Shown: positions 1 through 8,421, counted from the first letter of the stretch. The stretch: 64,000 nt of DNA from Butyrivibrio sp. (GCF_017940685.1 NZ_JAGAYD010000244.1:1-64000), one strand, 5' to 3'. Numbers and translations are program-made. Notes: generated by a model not told the origin, from the letters alone.

Positions 1-852
1 AGATGTATTCCATGTATAGTAGTGAGGATCTGTCTTGCCGGTACGCTTGTAAAATCCATCATCAGGGTCTTCAGGGAACTCTGTTGGTTCAACATCCTCT
101 TCTCCGCAAAACAGAATATATCTGTCAAAGTGAGTTCTGATAGACTTAGGAGATGCCCAGCCGTATGCATGAACAAGGTCATCAGGGGATTTTCCTATAC
201 CCACATTGTCATAGACGGCGGGTTTGTCATTAGTCGGATTTACAACTTCTACTAAAGAATGGCCGGGCCCATTAAAAGACATACCTGAATACCATCTTCT
301 AACATCTTGAAAGTTGTAGTTTTTTGTGACCATTACGCAATCGACTTTTATATAACATAGTTCACCACTTTCAAGATCCGCAAGCCAGTCTCCGCTATAT
401 GCCCCTATCATAGCTTTAATTTCATCGAGGTTAAAGCCGAAATAGGAACGTGATGTACCATCGCCCTGTACAACATTTTGCATGGAATCAATTTTATAAT
501 CAAAAGCTATCCAATCCTCCTTTATTGGAGTTTTGGTTCCCAGAGCGCATCTTGTAACTGTTAAACCGATTGTTTCATATGCTATTTTTGAAGTAAGTAT
601 TTTATCGTGCGTGTCAAGATTGTCTTGCCCGGTTATATCTTCCGATACATCATCGACGGCCCAAATTTCTCCCGAACTTGATGATAATGTAAGTCCTGAA
701 CGTGTTCGAGATGTTACTCCTGTAGATAAACTATCATAGGCTGCTTCCGCCTTAATTGTTGCATCAGGAACAATACTACCTATAGGGGAAAGCAGCGAAG
801 CTATTAGTGATGCTGTTATAGCTAATGAGGGTAATATTTTATGTTTTCTCAA
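1..852 (-). CDS. Secreted protein of unknown function, C-terminus cut by window edge
   Basis: An open frame of 284 codons runs without a stop from a TTG at 850-852 to the left edge, so the C-terminus is missing. A GGGAGA ribosome site lies about 10 bases before the TTG, and no ATG lies near it. The first 25-30 residues (RKHKILPSLAITASLIASL onwards) are a basic end plus a hydrophobic stretch, as in a signal peptide, so the product is probably exported. The mature part is polar, rich in Ser, Thr and Asp, with a few Cys, and shows no family I recognise. It stands alone behind its own promoter (900-928). Exported and extracellular is inferred from the signal peptide only. Confidence 0.7.
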   Translation of the reverse strand, partial: MRKHKILPSLAITASLIASLLSPIGSIVPDATIKAEAAYDSLSTGVTSRTRSGLTLSSSSGEIWAVDDVSEDITGQDNLDTHDKILTSKIAYETIGLTVTRCALGTKTPIKEDWIAFDYKIDSMQNVVQGDGTSRSYFGFNLDEIKAMIGAYSGDWLADLESGELCYIKVDCVMVTKNYNFQDVRRWYSGMSFNGPGHSLVEVVNPTNDKPAVYDNVGIGKSPDDLVHAYGWASPKSIRTHFDRYILFCGEEDVEPTEFPEDPDDGFYKRTGKTDPHYYTWNTS

Positions 853-899
853 AATTTGAAATCTCCCTTATGTAGATTAAAACAACCTATTACGCATTA

Positions 900-928
900 A
901 GTATATTACACCTATAGCGAATTTTCAA
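900..928 (-). promoter_or_regulatory. Promoter for the secreted protein gene at 1-852
   Basis: Read on the minus strand: TTGAAA at 923-928, a 17-base spacer and TATACT at 900-905. The spacer carries TTCGCTATAGGTGTAA, a variant of the TACRCTNATGG motif that recurs next to the -10 of other promoters in this window. Confidence 0.6.
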
Positions 929-931
929 GAC

Positions 932-973
932 TAAAAAATCTCCCGTAGTCCAATCAAATGTCGCACGGGAGAC
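932..973 (-). terminator. Rho-independent terminator
   Basis: TCTCCCGT (939-946) pairs with ACGGGAGA (965-972) around an 18-base loop. On the minus strand the stem is followed by six T. It would end minus-strand transcripts coming from the toxin locus, such as an antisense RNA, before the promoter at 900-928. Confidence 0.6.
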
Positions 974-1101
974 TTATATGCCATTCTTTTAAAGGTTATT
1001 ATTGCTTTGGATGTGTAAAAGACTATGTGTTGTAAGAATTATGGGTAAATGATAGTATAAATAATGCCGTGTACCTCCAGCAGAAAGGAGGTGGTAGCCG
1101 T

Positions 1102-1185
1102 ATGGAATCATTGATTGCTTTTCTAATCTCTGTGTTAGCAAGTGTAGTCGCCTACTACATTTGCAAATGGCTAGACAGGGACTAA
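1102..1185 (+). CDS. Type I toxin-like hydrophobic peptide (Fst/holin-like), 27 aa
   Basis: ATG at 1102 follows a strong ribosome site (AAAGGAGGTGG). The 27-residue product is one membrane helix ending in a charged tail; its second half reads VVAYYICKWLDRD, a pattern I associate with short plasmid type I toxins of Firmicutes. The leader can fold ACCTCC (just upstream) onto GGAGGT, hiding the ribosome site. The 5' leader CCGTGT can also pair with ACACGG just after the stop. Both traits are typical of toxins held silent until processed or bound by an antisense RNA. A strong terminator follows at 1228-1265. A plausible plus promoter is TTGTAA near 1034 with TAGTAT 17 bases on. The antisense RNA itself was not identified. 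It probably stabilises the replicon. Confidence 0.65.
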   Translation: MESLIAFLISVLASVVAYYICKWLDRD

Positions 1186-1227
1186 CAACACGGTACTAGC
1201 CTAAGTCTAACTCGCTTTAAAGAGCAA

Positions 1228-1265
1228 GAAACCCTCGATGCGCCTACATCGGGGGTTTCGTTTTG
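1228..1265 (+). terminator. Strong terminator of the toxin transcript, possibly bidirectional
   Basis: GAAACCCTCGATG (1228-1240) pairs with CATCGGGGGTTTC (1247-1259) around a 6-base loop, followed by GTTTTG. It ends the toxin mRNA and could be the region shared with an antisense RNA. Confidence 0.75.
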
Positions 1266-1345
1266 CCATATAGAACTATTGATTGCTTTTAATGCGTTTC
1301 CGCATATTCATAATACAATATTGCCATATATGTTTCAAGTGTTTT

Positions 1346-2224
1346 TTAATGCCTACACTTATATACTACCACTCCGACAATTATTCCGATAAGTATTATT
1401 GCACCTACTCCTATAAGGATGTAGAGTAATGTGGTATTAGCAGGTATTTCTTCCTGCTGCAAGATCTCACCACATTCAGTACACTTAATTACTCTAAGAC
1501 CAGGTTTTATAAGAGAGGCATTCTGAGATACTTCCCATTTTCCTTCAGTGTGAGGGAGTTTATCTACCATCATGGTTTCTACGGGCTCTCCACATACAGT
1601 ACAATACCTTACATTTCTACCTTCTTCGGAGCAAGTGGCTTCTTTCTCTGTCACCCAGTCTCCGGCTTTATGTCCAAGAGCAGGAATGACTGACTCTATT
1701 GTATCGCCACAATCAGCACATTCCTTAGTTTCTGTTCCGGTTTCAGTACATGTAGGCTCTTTGGTGACGGTAGATTCGTAATTATGGGATTTCATGGCAA
1801 TTACTTCTGTATAGCTATCACCGCAGGAGCAGGTGTATGTCATTTCTCCGGCTTCGGTGCATGTTGCGTCTTTTGTGACTGTAGCTGTGTAAGAATGGGT
1901 GTGAGTTTCTTTTTTCTGTGAAGCACCTGATGATGAAGTTTCTCCGGTAACATTGTTTACACCTATTTCTTCGGCGTAATCATTGTACTTTTGTTGTAAT
2001 TCATTGGCGGCAGATTGCGGATCGTTAGGATCGTAATCCACGCCCCATATTTCTTGTAAATACCTTATCTTTTCGTCTTGAGTTACAAAACCGTTTCCGT
2101 CATAGTCCATATCTCCATATTGATATGACCAGGTTTTTTTGATTGTAAAAATGGGAATTAGCATGGTAATTACAATGGCTATAACAATAACGCTAAATAT
2201 AATATTGTATCGTTTTGTTTTCAT
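1346..2224 (-). CDS. Membrane-anchored surface protein with CxxC/CxC repeats and EF-hand-like motif, 292 aa
   Basis: Residues 7-28 are a signal-anchor and residues about 266-287 a second membrane helix, so the middle probably lies outside the membrane. Residues about 37-52 contain DMDYDGNGFVTQDE, an EF-hand or dockerin-type calcium loop. From about residue 110 come about four tandem Cys repeats of the form ATCTEAG...CSCGD...GH, ending near CTECGE. The same repeats occur in the protein at 46025-47470, which lies in the pilus region, so the two may share a partner or surface role. The gene has its own promoter (2270-2298). The repeat is common in Firmicutes surface proteins, but its function is not known to me. 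Possible roles are metal binding or adhesion. Confidence 0.75.
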   Translation of the reverse strand: MKTKRYNIIFSVIVIAIVITMLIPIFTIKKTWSYQYGDMDYDGNGFVTQDEKIRYLQEIWGVDYDPNDPQSAANELQQKYNDYAEEIGVNNVTGETSSSGASQKKETHTHSYTATVTKDATCTEAGEMTYTCSCGDSYTEVIAMKSHNYESTVTKEPTCTETGTETKECADCGDTIESVIPALGHKAGDWVTEKEATCSEEGRNVRYCTVCGEPVETMMVDKLPHTEGKWEVSQNASLIKPGLRVIKCTECGEILQQEEIPANTTLLYILIGVGAIILIGIIVGVVVYKCRH

Positions 2225-2269
2225 GATTTATCCTTTCAAAATAATGTTTTACTGATTTATTACGCCTTT

Positions 2270-2298
2270 AGTATACACCATAAGCGAAATAAATGCAA
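2270..2298 (-). promoter_or_regulatory. Promoter for the gene at 1346-2224
   Basis: Minus strand: TTGCAT (2293-2298), 17 bases, TATACT (2270-2275). The spacer ends TCGCTTATGGTG, the recurring motif. Confidence 0.7.
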
Positions 2299-2303
2299 TA
2301 CAT

Positions 2304-3803
2304 TTATTGTTTGAAATGACTCTTTATTTTGTTATATGTTTCCTTGTAGTTACCGCATCTTAATAGCTCTGTATAGGTACGTTTTGCAATCATTGTATCA
2401 GATGATTTTATCCAAAGATCCAATTCTTTGTCATATACTGCATAAAAGGCATCCTGAATTGAAAATTCTGAATCTACGCCGCATAATATTGACAATCCCG
2501 TTCTGTTTATTTTGCGGATGTGTTTGTCTATATCTCTGGTGAATATTCCTTTAACCGGGGCGTAGACATATACAAAGTAGTAATTACCTAAAGCCTTAAT
2601 CAGCTTATTGTCGGCATTCTTTTCTCCGATCAATGTTAATGTTTCTACAAGATTATTCCATGCACCATCCCAAAACTCTTTTTCAGGAAAGATTGCGCTA
2701 TAGTCCATGACTTCAAATTCTCTTTCACTGTCATTTTGGTTTATCGAAGATATGAAGTCTTTAAGTGCTTCTACTTGCTCTGAGGAAATAACATCATCCA
2801 GTGATGAAAGATAATCCTCTACTCCCGTTATGTTCATGACCGGATAGCCGTTACTATTTATCGCCGTCTCAGGGTTATTGATTATTACAGCCTCTTTGAC
2901 TACTTTTATATCTGCAAGCTCTTGGAATTTTCCGCTCTGTTTCAGCAATTCTCTGATTATAAGTGCATGATACCGGGTCTGCCCTAATGGATCTTGCTCT
3001 ACAATCTTCCCATCATGTGTTCTGTATTCGGCTCTGCCAGTATCCACTGCGATTGAAGCATAATTGTTGTTCTTTACTTCAAATGTGATAATGCCTTTCT
3101 TTGAGATATATACAAGGTCATTCTCGCTCATCCTGTCATCCTGAAATGGATCATCAAATATGACGTTACTATATAAGCCCTCTGAGCCAACAACACTTTC
3201 AAGATAGCTTCTAATATGAGATTCACCACGATAGCCTTTGAGCAGCCTTTTTGCATCTTCTTCCAATTTTGTCAACGCCTGGTCTATGTATTCCATGTAT
3301 AGGACAAATTTACTGATGTTTTTAGCGAGATTAAGGCATGTTTCTTTTGCTTCCGGGTCATTTATTGTATTAAGCCCTGACAAGCTTGCAAGATAGGACC
3401 TGTAATCCTCACTATGAATGTTTCCCTCGTTCTTTTGCTCATACATGCACTGCGAAAACAGCGCTTCGCACATGAGAAGAATGTCACTAAGTTTTGCTTT
3501 GGAAATACCCTTATACTCTACTGTGCCATCCTTATTAAGGCATCCGCCATAGGCCTTTACGAAGTCACTATTGGAGGCGGTTGTCATGAAACCATCCCAG
3601 GGTGTAAGGGAAAGCTTTCTTATAGCCTGTTTATGTGATTCAAGCAACTCTTGTAGCGCAGAATATCGGGAACAGATTTTCTCAGAATACTCCTTGTTTA
3701 ATTTTATGATCTGATTCTTTGGCATTTCTGATCCGCATTTACTGCAAAAGCTATTTGAGTATTCTATTGCTTCACCACAGTTACTACACTTAGTCTTAGA
3801 CAT
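2304..3803 (-). CDS. Zinc-ribbon and NERD (nuclease-related) domain protein, 499 aa
   Basis: Start chosen at the ATG at 3801-3803 because GGAGGTAATCTT stands directly before it; a longer frame upstream has no ribosome site. Residues about 5-23 form a zinc ribbon (CSNCGEAIEYSNSFCSKCG). The middle, around residues 190-290, resembles the NERD domain: NDLVYISKKGIITFEVKN places an Asp and a Glu-x-Lys as in PD-(D/E)XK-type folds, and a later VVKEAVIINN strand fits too. NERD proteins are thought to act in DNA processing, often on plasmids; the exact reaction is unknown. The C-terminal 200 residues are not recognised. It is a single gene, followed downstream on the same strand by the Cys-repeat gene, and has no visible promoter of the shared type. 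Confidence 0.75.
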   Translation of the reverse strand: MSKTKCSNCGEAIEYSNSFCSKCGSEMPKNQIIKLNKEYSEKICSRYSALQELLESHKQAIRKLSLTPWDGFMTTASNSDFVKAYGGCLNKDGTVEYKGISKAKLSDILLMCEALFSQCMYEQKNEGNIHSEDYRSYLASLSGLNTINDPEAKETCLNLAKNISKFVLYMEYIDQALTKLEEDAKRLLKGYRGESHIRSYLESVVGSEGLYSNVIFDDPFQDDRMSENDLVYISKKGIITFEVKNNNYASIAVDTGRAEYRTHDGKIVEQDPLGQTRYHALIIRELLKQSGKFQELADIKVVKEAVIINNPETAINSNGYPVMNITGVEDYLSSLDDVISSEQVEALKDFISSINQNDSEREFEVMDYSAIFPEKEFWDGAWNNLVETLTLIGEKNADNKLIKALGNYYFVYVYAPVKGIFTRDIDKHIRKINRTGLSILCGVDSEFSIQDAFYAVYDKELDLWIKSSDTMIAKRTYTELLRCGNYKETYNKIKSHFKQ

Positions 3804-4089
3804 AAGATTACCTCCAAAAACATATATCACAGGATAAATTTGAACTTTGGTACACAGATGTGTTTGTGTATATTTCATTATAATTATTATGCGTTGTAGA
3901 ATGCAACGGATTGGAAGTAATTCTGATAATACTATTGCTTCTAGCTCTTGCACTTGATGTTTAAATACTTTAGGATTTACCAGGGCAGATATGTCAGGCA
4001 ATTAGCCTATATACTTGATAATAGGAGCGTTATCGAGGAAAAAATCCGCAATAATGGTATCGCTGATGATGGTTTAGATGATTAACATA
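3804..4089. other. Intergenic region with a weak plus-strand open frame
   Basis: Upstream region of the zinc-ribbon/NERD gene. On the plus strand a short frame from about 3958 to 4085 ends in RNNGIADDGLDD and reads like protein, but has no ribosome site. It may be the tail of a lost gene. Nothing else is supported. Confidence 0.3.
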
Positions 4090-4132
4090 TTAGAAAAGGG
4101 ATGAGGCAAACTTACATTGCATCATCCCTTAT
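4090..4132 (-). terminator. Terminator of the 4.1-13.3 kb minus-strand gene run
   Basis: AAGGGATGA (4096-4104) pairs with TCATCCCTT (4122-4130). On the minus strand the stem is followed by TTTTCTAAT. It sits 4 bases past the stop of the gene at 4136-4405. Confidence 0.7.
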
Positions 4133-4135
4133 GTT

Positions 4136-4405
4136 TTATGTAAAACTTTCGATATTCTGTTTCTTTGCCTCCAAGCTTCGAAGCATTGCTGCAAACATTT
4201 CCTGCGTGGCCCGATCAGTAGCAACAAGCTTATCCATGCGGTCTAGCTGTTCTCCGAGAGCCTGTGTCAGTGGCCCGTCACAGCCCTCATTCATAAGTCT
4301 GTTATAGAGCATTATACCTTCAATGTACGTGCTTTCTCCTTCTTTTCCAAAGGACTGTCTAAAACTATCGGCGGTTCTTGTAGTAACTCTCCTGTTTTCA
4401 AACAT
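4136..4405 (-). CDS. Small hypothetical protein, 89 aa
   Basis: An ATG at 4405 follows AAAGGATGAAGAGAT. The product is charged and helical, with LDRMDKLVATDRATQEMFAA in its second half, suggesting a short coiled coil. No family is recognised. Its first 94 bases overlap the end of the upstream gene (4312-4752) in another frame, which is unusually long. A later ATG at 4315 behind GAAGGTATA would remove the overlap and give 59 residues, so the start is uncertain. It is the last gene before the terminator. Confidence 0.5.
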   Translation of the reverse strand: MFENRRVTTRTADSFRQSFGKEGESTYIEGIMLYNRLMNEGCDGPLTQALGEQLDRMDKLVATDRATQEMFAAMLRSLEAKKQNIESFT

Positions 4406-4752
4406 ATCTCTTCATCCTTTCTATTAACGGCACCAGTCATTTTCTGAGCCGCCGGTAAAGTGATCGCATCAGTTACACTCTGATAGTCAGGGTTATCCTG
4501 CGGTACAGAATACTCTATATGCCATTCCCAGTTATAATTCTGATTATTCCAAAGGATAATATCGTTTCTTACATCTACAGCCATATCCTTCCTTGAAAAG
4601 CTTCCGAGGACAACGAAATCTGACTGTACAGAAGTACGGGCAATAATATTGTAATTACCCAGCAATGTTTTTGATGCGCACACTTCCAGTATGTAGATAT
4701 GCCTTAGATTGACTGCTATGTTTCTATCCTGCGCAATTATTATGTTTTCCAT
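4312..4752 (-). CDS. Hypothetical protein, 146 aa
   Basis: The frame begins at an ATG at 4752 preceded by an AAAGAGGTTTAAGG-like purine stretch. The product has alternating hydrophobic strands in its first 100 residues (for example YNIIARTSVQSDFVVLGSF) and a charged tail. No motif is recognised. It is soluble by composition. The end overlaps the next gene by 94 bases, so one of the two boundaries may be wrong. Confidence 0.55.
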   Translation of the reverse strand: MENIIIAQDRNIAVNLRHIYILEVCASKTLLGNYNIIARTSVQSDFVVLGSFSRKDMAVDVRNDIILWNNQNYNWEWHIEYSVPQDNPDYQSVTDAITLPAAQKMTGAVNRKDEEICLKTGELLQEPPIVLDSPLEKKEKARTLKV

Positions 4753-4834
4753 TGAACCTTAAACCTCTTTTACTTTACTCTCCTAAAATTCTCAAACTTT
4801 GACACTTCCTTCTGATACTCTTAGGCATCGTTAT

Positions 4835-5389
4835 TCATCTGTTCTGCCAGATACTTGCCAGTGCGGGTACTTTATATCTGTAAAAGCTGTCTGTTGCATT
4901 ACTTAGAGAATCTATCCGCTCTCTTAAATATCCGAGACCGCCTAAAGTATCATTCCAGAACTTCATGGCTTTCTCATTCTTATCTATCGTAACAAGTCCG
5001 ATATTGCCTTTATGCCCTGCTATGAAATCATGGATTACTGTCGTCATAAACCTCTGATCCCTGTACGCTGGCATGATGTACGCCTCTGAGATGAACCATC
5101 TGCATCCCGATTCCATCTGCTGCTCTTCATCAAGATCCTGCACCATTAGAAAGCCAATAAGTGCATTTGTGTGGGCATTGCGGATAGGTTTCACTTCCAT
5201 ATCCGGCATCGTCATCATATCTTCGAACCAGCCTTCAAGTTCGTTTTCAAAGTTTTGTCCTGTATATGTCCACAGCTCACGTTTGTAGCTCTGGTACATA
5301 TGGAACAGTTCTGTTTTTGTCTGTGAGTCCATAGGCCACTCTCCTATAATAAATGTGCCAGATTTGTTTATCAGCTCGTCTACGTTCAC
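4835..5389 (-). CDS. GNAT-type N-acetyltransferase-like protein, 184 aa
   Basis: The order of elements fits a GNAT acyltransferase. An N-terminal helix region comes first, then strands with NALIGFLMVQDL, then EAYIMPAYRDQRFMTTVIHD, where the pattern of strand, basic loop and helix matches the acetyl-CoA binding motif A. A tail with IDKNEKAMKFWNDTLGGLGY matches the usual end, where a neighbouring Phe-Trp and Gly-Tyr close the fold. The pyrophosphate loop Q/RxxGxG is poorly kept (RDQRFM), so the enzyme may be divergent or inactive. The substrate is unknown. It lies between accessory genes and probably belongs to the same transcript. Confidence 0.7.
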   Translation of the reverse strand: MNVDELINKSGTFIIGEWPMDSQTKTELFHMYQSYKRELWTYTGQNFENELEGWFEDMMTMPDMEVKPIRNAHTNALIGFLMVQDLDEEQQMESGCRWFISEAYIMPAYRDQRFMTTVIHDFIAGHKGNIGLVTIDKNEKAMKFWNDTLGGLGYLRERIDSLSNATDSFYRYKVPALASIWQNR

Positions 5390-5414
5390 TTCCAGTGTAT
5401 CTGTTTAACAATTC

Positions 5415-5654
5415 TTAAGCTGACTTTTTCCGCTTCTTTTTATCATTCTTTGGCACAGGAATATCTTTTATCAACTCCTGCACATAATCCCATATTTCCT
5501 TTGGAGCTCCACGGTCTGCTTTCGATTGGATCTGAACAACCTTGTATCGGCCTTTCTCCGTTATGAATTCCAAGGTATACCCTTTGCCATTATGCGTTAG
5601 ATGGTATATAGCGCATCTGTCTTTATTTACATATCTGCATAGCTGGCAACGCAA
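5415..5654 (-). CDS. pcfJ: C-terminal part of a frameshifted PcfJ-like protein
   Basis: This frame carries the end of the PcfJ-like domain: VNKDRCAIYHLTHNGKGY then TLEF, a QIQSKADRGAP stretch and a lysine-rich tail. In the family these residues follow directly after the HCVxSY motif, which is in the other frame at the end of the gene at 5627-7501. The first residues of this frame (from a TTG) are out-of-frame shadow of the HCVASY codons, so it is not a gene with its own start. Insertion of a single G after the ATG at about 5628-5630 would give HCVASYADMVNKDRCAIYHL and fuse the two parts. Annotate together with 5627-7501 as one broken gene. Confidence 0.8.
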   Translation of the reverse strand: MRCQLCRYVNKDRCAIYHLTHNGKGYTLEFITEKGRYKVVQIQSKADRGAPKEIWDYVQELIKDIPVPKNDKKKRKKSA

Positions 5655-7501
5655 TGCCTCATAAGCTTTCCTTCCAGGATAATGCGTTTTCTAGTCCTGA
5701 TCTGTTCGAAATCTGGAGGAAGCTGTTGCGCGAGAGCATTAAATTTTGAGTTTTTCGGAATCATTATCTTCGCCGTCTTGCTATTTTGATTGGCAAGTAC
5801 AGTGTCAATATTCTGCTGCGTCATCTTTGTTATCGAACGCCACCTGAGACTTAGTTTTTCTTTTTCATCCAGTGTGTTTATAACATAGTCTTTGGTCTCT
5901 GTATGAATGTCGTTTCGTCTATTGGGATATAAGCATTCTAATTTTTTCGTAAGGTATTCTGTGACCACGGCCTGTGCTACAGCATTTGCTTTTCTTGCGC
6001 TTTTACATGTGTATCCTGTTAGAACATGCTGCGTAAATGCGTTATATAAGATGCCTTGTGACAAATCATCAACATATGGCCTTGTCTTCATATAAGCATA
6101 GCCGCATGGAATCCCCATCTTATTAAAATCTATATCCTCGGCATTCTTGTACAGAGACTTCATGAGCTGGTTGCGGTTCTTATAACCCATGCATGAGTTC
6201 CACAGAATTGACGGGAAAGAGCTGTGAGCATTGATCGTTTCCATGCAGTCTTTCACAAGGTCTTTATAAACATAGCTATCTTTAATGGCGGGAATTTCCA
6301 GGATTTTGTCAAGAATCTCCATCCCGTGATATGCATGGAACATCATAACTATATCTCGTACTGTCGCCTGTTGGTATCTGCTATATTTCTTTATATAGAT
6401 TGAACCGTTTTCATAGACGATGATTTTGCCTGCATTCTTATAACCCTTTGTTATGATGCGTTGACCTTCATTATTTACACATACCTTTAGTAAGTTTGTA
6501 CATGCAAATTCTATAAATACTGGCTTGTCTTCATATAGCTCTCTAGGTACTGATACGGATATTTTAGTTGAGCGAATATTGAGACTGCCTGTGAGAAGCG
6601 TCTTGTCTCTCATGTATTCAACGTTTTTTCTTTCTTGTTCGTCCTGATATTCTGTATATTCTTGTTCTTCACATCCTTTAAACAGCTCATGAAAGTATTC
6701 CGTCTTTTCAGGATTAAAAGCGTCTTCTGCTGCTAATATATCCTCCATGACGGTTTTTGCGGCTGTTTCTGCGGAAATACCCTTATTTATATAATCCTGG
6801 ACATATATTCTTCCATGACACTTTTCTTTAAGAAAATCAATATATTCACTCTCTGTAAGTTCCTGACTGTTAATCCTGTCGTATTGAGCTTGTCTTCTAT
6901 CGAGTTCCCACTCTGTTCCATAGTCTTCTTCAAGTTTCTGCTTGGCTTTAATCAGAAGCAGTAATGAAAGGTCTGTTTTGTACTGACTCATAAACATAGC
7001 CAATAGTGATGAATAGAATTTTGCATAGTAAATCAGAGTGTTCTTATCGAGCTTGTAATCATCGCAATATCTGCGCCTACTAAAACGCTTGTCGCTGATG
7101 ATGTCTGGAAGGTGGAAATAACTGATACTACAAGTGCCGAATTCATTCTGGAACCACCCGGCGGTTTTGCAAAACGATTCATCAAGATCCTGGAGGTGGC
7201 TTCTAAAGCCGCGGATGCTGTTCATGGCGTCGGAGCTATTTTTGAATACATCCGGCAAAGATAGATATTCCTTATATGTTAAGAGCGTTTTTTCTCCAGT
7301 CCACAAATTGTATGCTGATCTGCCGAGTCTTACATATTCATATGCCTTGTCGGCGGGAAAGTCATTAATACTTTCAAATACTCTCAGAATTTCAAGAAGT
7401 GTATTTAACGAAAGGTCTTCCCTGGAGAGCATTGTATGCTGATCTTTATTAAGTTTTATCTTTTTTGCTCTTTCAAGTAGTTGTATCTGACCTTTTCTCA
7501 T
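5627..7501 (-). CDS. pcfJ: PcfJ-like protein, N-terminal 624 residues (frameshifted)
   Basis: PcfJ-like proteins are encoded in conjugative plasmids and phages of Firmicutes; their biochemical role is not settled. The final residues ILEGKLMRHCVASYADM contain the family's hallmark HCV-x-SY motif, and then a stop falls where the domain should go on. The missing end is present one frame back at 5415-5654. The first 500 residues are helical and basic, with ISVSVPRELYEDKPVFIEFA in the middle. Start set at the ATG at 7499-7501 behind GAGGTGAAG; it overlaps the upstream gene by 29 bases. A one-base loss near 5628 is the simplest cause. It may be a real mutation or a sequence error. Confidence 0.85.
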   Translation of the reverse strand: MRKGQIQLLERAKKIKLNKDQHTMLSREDLSLNTLLEILRVFESINDFPADKAYEYVRLGRSAYNLWTGEKTLLTYKEYLSLPDVFKNSSDAMNSIRGFRSHLQDLDESFCKTAGWFQNEFGTCSISYFHLPDIISDKRFSRRRYCDDYKLDKNTLIYYAKFYSSLLAMFMSQYKTDLSLLLLIKAKQKLEEDYGTEWELDRRQAQYDRINSQELTESEYIDFLKEKCHGRIYVQDYINKGISAETAAKTVMEDILAAEDAFNPEKTEYFHELFKGCEEQEYTEYQDEQERKNVEYMRDKTLLTGSLNIRSTKISVSVPRELYEDKPVFIEFACTNLLKVCVNNEGQRIITKGYKNAGKIIVYENGSIYIKKYSRYQQATVRDIVMMFHAYHGMEILDKILEIPAIKDSYVYKDLVKDCMETINAHSSFPSILWNSCMGYKNRNQLMKSLYKNAEDIDFNKMGIPCGYAYMKTRPYVDDLSQGILYNAFTQHVLTGYTCKSARKANAVAQAVVTEYLTKKLECLYPNRRNDIHTETKDYVINTLDEKEKLSLRWRSITKMTQQNIDTVLANQNSKTAKIMIPKNSKFNALAQQLPPDFEQIRTRKRIILEGKLMRHCVASYADM

Positions 7502-7997
7502 CTTCACCTCGTTTTTCTGTAGCTACAATCTCACCGCATACCTCAATCCCGATAATGCAATAGCCGTCCATCAAACCATATTCAGGACAATTCCTAAGAA
7601 CATACGTGACAAGACATCTTACCTTACGGCCTGTATAATCACCATCCCATTCACACAGATCCAGGATGTTTCCAACCTGGATATTATCCTCATCTTTGCG
7701 AAGTTCAAATGGTTTTACACCTGTTACTACATCCTCATAGTATTTTGGCAGGATCTTCTTTTTAATATGCTTTGTTGTGGACTGTTCATCGGATAACCGT
7801 CTTGCGTATTCAAATGGTATAAACAAAACATCACTTTTGAGAAGTTCATAAATAGTCTTTTTGTCCAGATGAAGTTCTTCCGCTGCGTCCTGTACAGTAA
7901 TCTTCTCTTTCTTAAGTAGAGAAATTACTGTTTCCAATCTCTTCTCTTCTTGCAGGGTGGCTTTATATTTACTCTCATCAAATTCTGCAAGGTTCAT
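7473..7997 (-). CDS. DUF3850 (ASCH/PUA-like) protein with N-terminal HTH, 174 aa
   Basis: Residues about 20-60 form a small helix-turn-helix (KKEKITVQDAAEELHLDKKT followed by IYELL). From about residue 80 the protein matches DUF3850: ILPKYYEDVVTGVKPFELRK, then DLCEWDGDYTGRKVRCLVTY and GLMDGYCIIGIE. DUF3850 is an ASCH-like RNA-binding fold common in phages and plasmids; its function is unproven. The Arg-Lys pair after FEL is the usual conserved point. The start overlaps the stop of the previous gene by ATGA, so the two are translated together. A role in RNA-level regulation is inference. Confidence 0.8.
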   Translation of the reverse strand: MNLAEFDESKYKATLQEEKRLETVISLLKKEKITVQDAAEELHLDKKTIYELLKSDVLFIPFEYARRLSDEQSTTKHIKKKILPKYYEDVVTGVKPFELRKDEDNIQVGNILDLCEWDGDYTGRKVRCLVTYVLRNCPEYGLMDGYCIIGIEVCGEIVATEKRGEDEKRSDTTT

Positions 7998-8272
7998 TTT
8001 TCCGCCTTTCTGATCCTTTTAATCCCTTCAAGCCCCACCTGGTATATAGCAGCCATCTGCCGCCCTTCGGGTGTCTTAAGGTCACATTTTGCCTGCATGT
8101 TTTTATAAAATCCTTCTGCAAGGTCGATTGTGTTCTTTGTGATGATCTGACCATTACAGTAAAGTGTACCGGTATCAGGATCATAACGGGACTCTTCGTA
8201 TTTTGTCTGTGCATAGTCTCCCGCACCCATTGATGCGGCGAGCTGATTTATAAGGTCTTCTCTTTGTGCCAT
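7994..8272 (-). CDS. Hypothetical protein, 92 aa
   Basis: Start at the ATG at 8270-8272, which has AAAGGAGAAACA before it. The product starts MAQREDLINQLAASMGAGDY and ends in a basic helix (GLEGIKRIRKAEK). The middle, YDPDTGTLYCNGQIITKNT, looks like a short beta hairpin. No family recognised. It ends on an ATGA overlap with the DUF3850 gene and its start lies within the end of the 57-aa gene before it, so this is a tight operon. Confidence 0.65.
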   Translation of the reverse strand: MAQREDLINQLAASMGAGDYAQTKYEESRYDPDTGTLYCNGQIITKNTIDLAEGFYKNMQAKCDLKTPEGRQMAAIYQVGLEGIKRIRKAEK

Positions 8273-8421
8273 TGTTTCTCCTTTATTTTTACTGTCGATT
8301 TCTGTCCGGTCTGCCTTGCCAGCTCCTGCTTGCTCTTTGAGAGACATTTAAGTCTGTCGTCGCATTCCTGACATACCAGGTAAACAACTTTTTTTCCTGT
8401 TTCTGGACATATTCTGCTCAT
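8248..8421 (-). CDS. Small Cys-rich protein, 57 aa
   Basis: ATG at 8421 behind AGGAGAACAAAAT. The first 30 residues hold four Cys (CPETGKKVVYLVCQECDDRLKC), likely one zinc site, then a basic tail. The start overlaps the stop of the gene at 8418-8678 by ATGA. The end overlaps the next gene by 25 bases. Probably a small nucleic-acid-binding zinc protein, but this is inference. Confidence 0.6.
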   Translation of the reverse strand: MSRICPETGKKVVYLVCQECDDRLKCLSKSKQELARQTGQKSTVKIKEKQWHKEKTL

